Source: Blepharisma stoltei
Taxonomy: Eukaryota > Ciliophora > Heterotrichea > Heterotrichida > Blepharismidae
Length of the DNA stretch: 64,000 nucleotides
Direction of reading: 5' to 3'
Assembly (NCBI GenBank): GCA_914767885.1
Contig: CAJZBQ010000042.1
Coordinates: 21,084-85,083 of the forward strand
Shown: positions 63,201-64,000 of the stretch, piece after piece
Position numbering within the stretch: position 1 is the stretch's first letter
Layout of the letters: each line of letters begins with the position of its first letter
The notes under the pieces: model-generated
Database searches by the model: none
Told to the model about the DNA's origin: nothing
What the model saw: only the letters and a program-made list of their open reading frames with translations
Made by a program: the position numbers and the translations under genes

Positions 63201-64000
63201 GGGTGTTAGGGTGTTAGGGTGTTAGGGTGTTAGGGTGTTAGGGTGTTAGGGTGTTAGGGTGTTAGGGTGTTAGGGTGTTAGGGTGTTAGGGTGTTAGGGT
63301 GTTAGGGTGTTAGGGTGTTAGGGTGTTAGGGTGTTAGGGTGTTAGGGTGTTAGGGTGTTAGGGTGTTAGGGTGTTAGGGTGTTAGGGTGTTAGGGTGTTA
63401 GGGTGTTAGGGTGTTAGGGTGTTAGGGTGTTAGGGTGTTAGGGTGTTAGGGTGTTAGGGTGTTAGGGTGTTAGGGTGTTAGGGTGTTAGGGTGTTAGGGT
63501 GTTAGGGTGTTAGGGTGTTAGGGTGTTAGGGTGTTAGGGTGTTAGGGTGTTAGGGTGTTAGGGTGTTAGGGTGTTAGGGTGTTAGGGTGTTAGGGTGTTA
63601 GGGTGTTAGGGTGTTAGGGTGTTAGGGTGTTAGGGTGTTAGGGTGTTAGGGTGTTAGGGTGTTAGGGTGTTAGGAGGTGTTAGGGTGTTAGGGTGTTAGG
63701 GTGTTAGGGTGTTAGGGTGTTAGGGTGTTAGGGTGTTAGGGTGTTAGGGTGTTAGGGTGTTAGGGTGTTAGGGTGTTAGGGTGTTAGGGTGTTAGGGTGT
63801 TAGGGTGTTAGGGTGTTAGGGTGTTAGGGTGTTAGGGTGTTAGGGTGTTAGGGTGTTAGGGTGTTAGGGTGTTAGGGTGTTAGGGTGTTAGGGTGTTAGG
63901 GTGTTAGGGTGTTAGGGTGTTAGGGTGTTAGGGTGTTAGGGTGTTAGGGTGTTAGGGTGTTAGGGTGTTAGGGTGTTAGGGTGTTAGGGTGTTAGGGTGT
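60283..64000 (+). repeat. Telomere, (TTAGGGTG)n, at least 3.7 kb
   Basis: About 465 tandem copies of the octamer TTAGGGTG reaching the window edge, G-rich strand pointing right, hence a right chromosome end. Irregular units occur at about 60310, 60515-60535, 60752-60780 and 63672; the rest is uniform. The octamer CCCTAACA is the heterotrich telomere unit (established for Stentor and Blepharisma). Confidence 0.97.

Noticed and set aside
60283-64000. Telomere array as a CRISPR or satellite array
   Set aside because: There are no spacers; the unit is an uninterrupted telomeric octamer reaching the chromosome end.

Overview
This window looks like a stretch of the germline (micronuclear) genome of a heterotrich ciliate, most probably Blepharisma, running into a chromosome end on the right. 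Four independent signs agree. (1) UGA is read as tryptophan: many genes are continuous only if in-frame TGA is Trp, and all supported stops are TAA or TAG. (2) Spliceosomal introns are 15 nt long. (3) The right end is about 3.7 kb of the octamer TTAGGGTG (CCCTAACA permutation), the heterotrich telomere repeat. (4) Coding regions are interrupted by many segments, mostly bounded by TA dinucleotides, whose removal restores the protein exactly; these behave as internal eliminated sequences (IESs). Genus and germline status are inferences from these signs.

Layout. 1-2.1 kb: the end of a MITE, then a Rab GTPase gene split by a 591 bp IES. 2.2-5.5 kb: a retroposon-like insertion, a CUE-domain gene, a hypothetical gene, and two unusual tRNA-like genes. 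6-18 kb: a coiled-coil gene, a Cyc8/Ssn6-like TPR gene, a C2HC zinc-finger gene, a degenerate small-GTPase-like gene, an armadillo-type gene, a cyclic-nucleotide-binding protein and tRNA-Leu(CAG). 18.1-20.5 kb: gene-free, packed with MITEs, palindromes and remnants. 20.5-27.6 kb: a small membrane protein, centrin, a TPR/acidic-tail protein, ribosomal protein eS28, a PPIL4-type cyclophilin-RRM protein and the HSP10 co-chaperonin. 27.7-43.4 kb: three tandem ABCC transporter genes on the minus strand carrying at least ten insertions. 43.8-45.5 kb: another tRNA-like gene and a coiled-coil gene with an intron and two IESs. 46-60.3 kb: a subtelomeric family of genes with an N-terminal B-box-like zinc motif and very long TPR arrays, mixed with decayed kinase and other remnants. 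60.3-64 kb: telomere.

The strongest evidence for the gene models is arithmetic: after removing the proposed introns and IESs, nearly every CDS length is divisible by 3 and matches its paralogues or family. Three places resist this: a 2-nt excess in the first ABCC gene (31.80 kb), a 1-nt loss in a subtelomeric TPR gene (48.42 kb), and an uncertain junction at 24.0 kb.

Several classes of mobile or eliminated DNA can be told apart: short non-repetitive IESs (56-74 bp); about 230 bp nested palindromes with TA boundaries, including two nearly identical copies in paralogous transporter genes; AT-rich MITEs with ends related to ACTCCCCTC...GAGCGAAC; and GC-richer retroposon-like elements flanked by 9-16 bp target duplications that each contain a TA.
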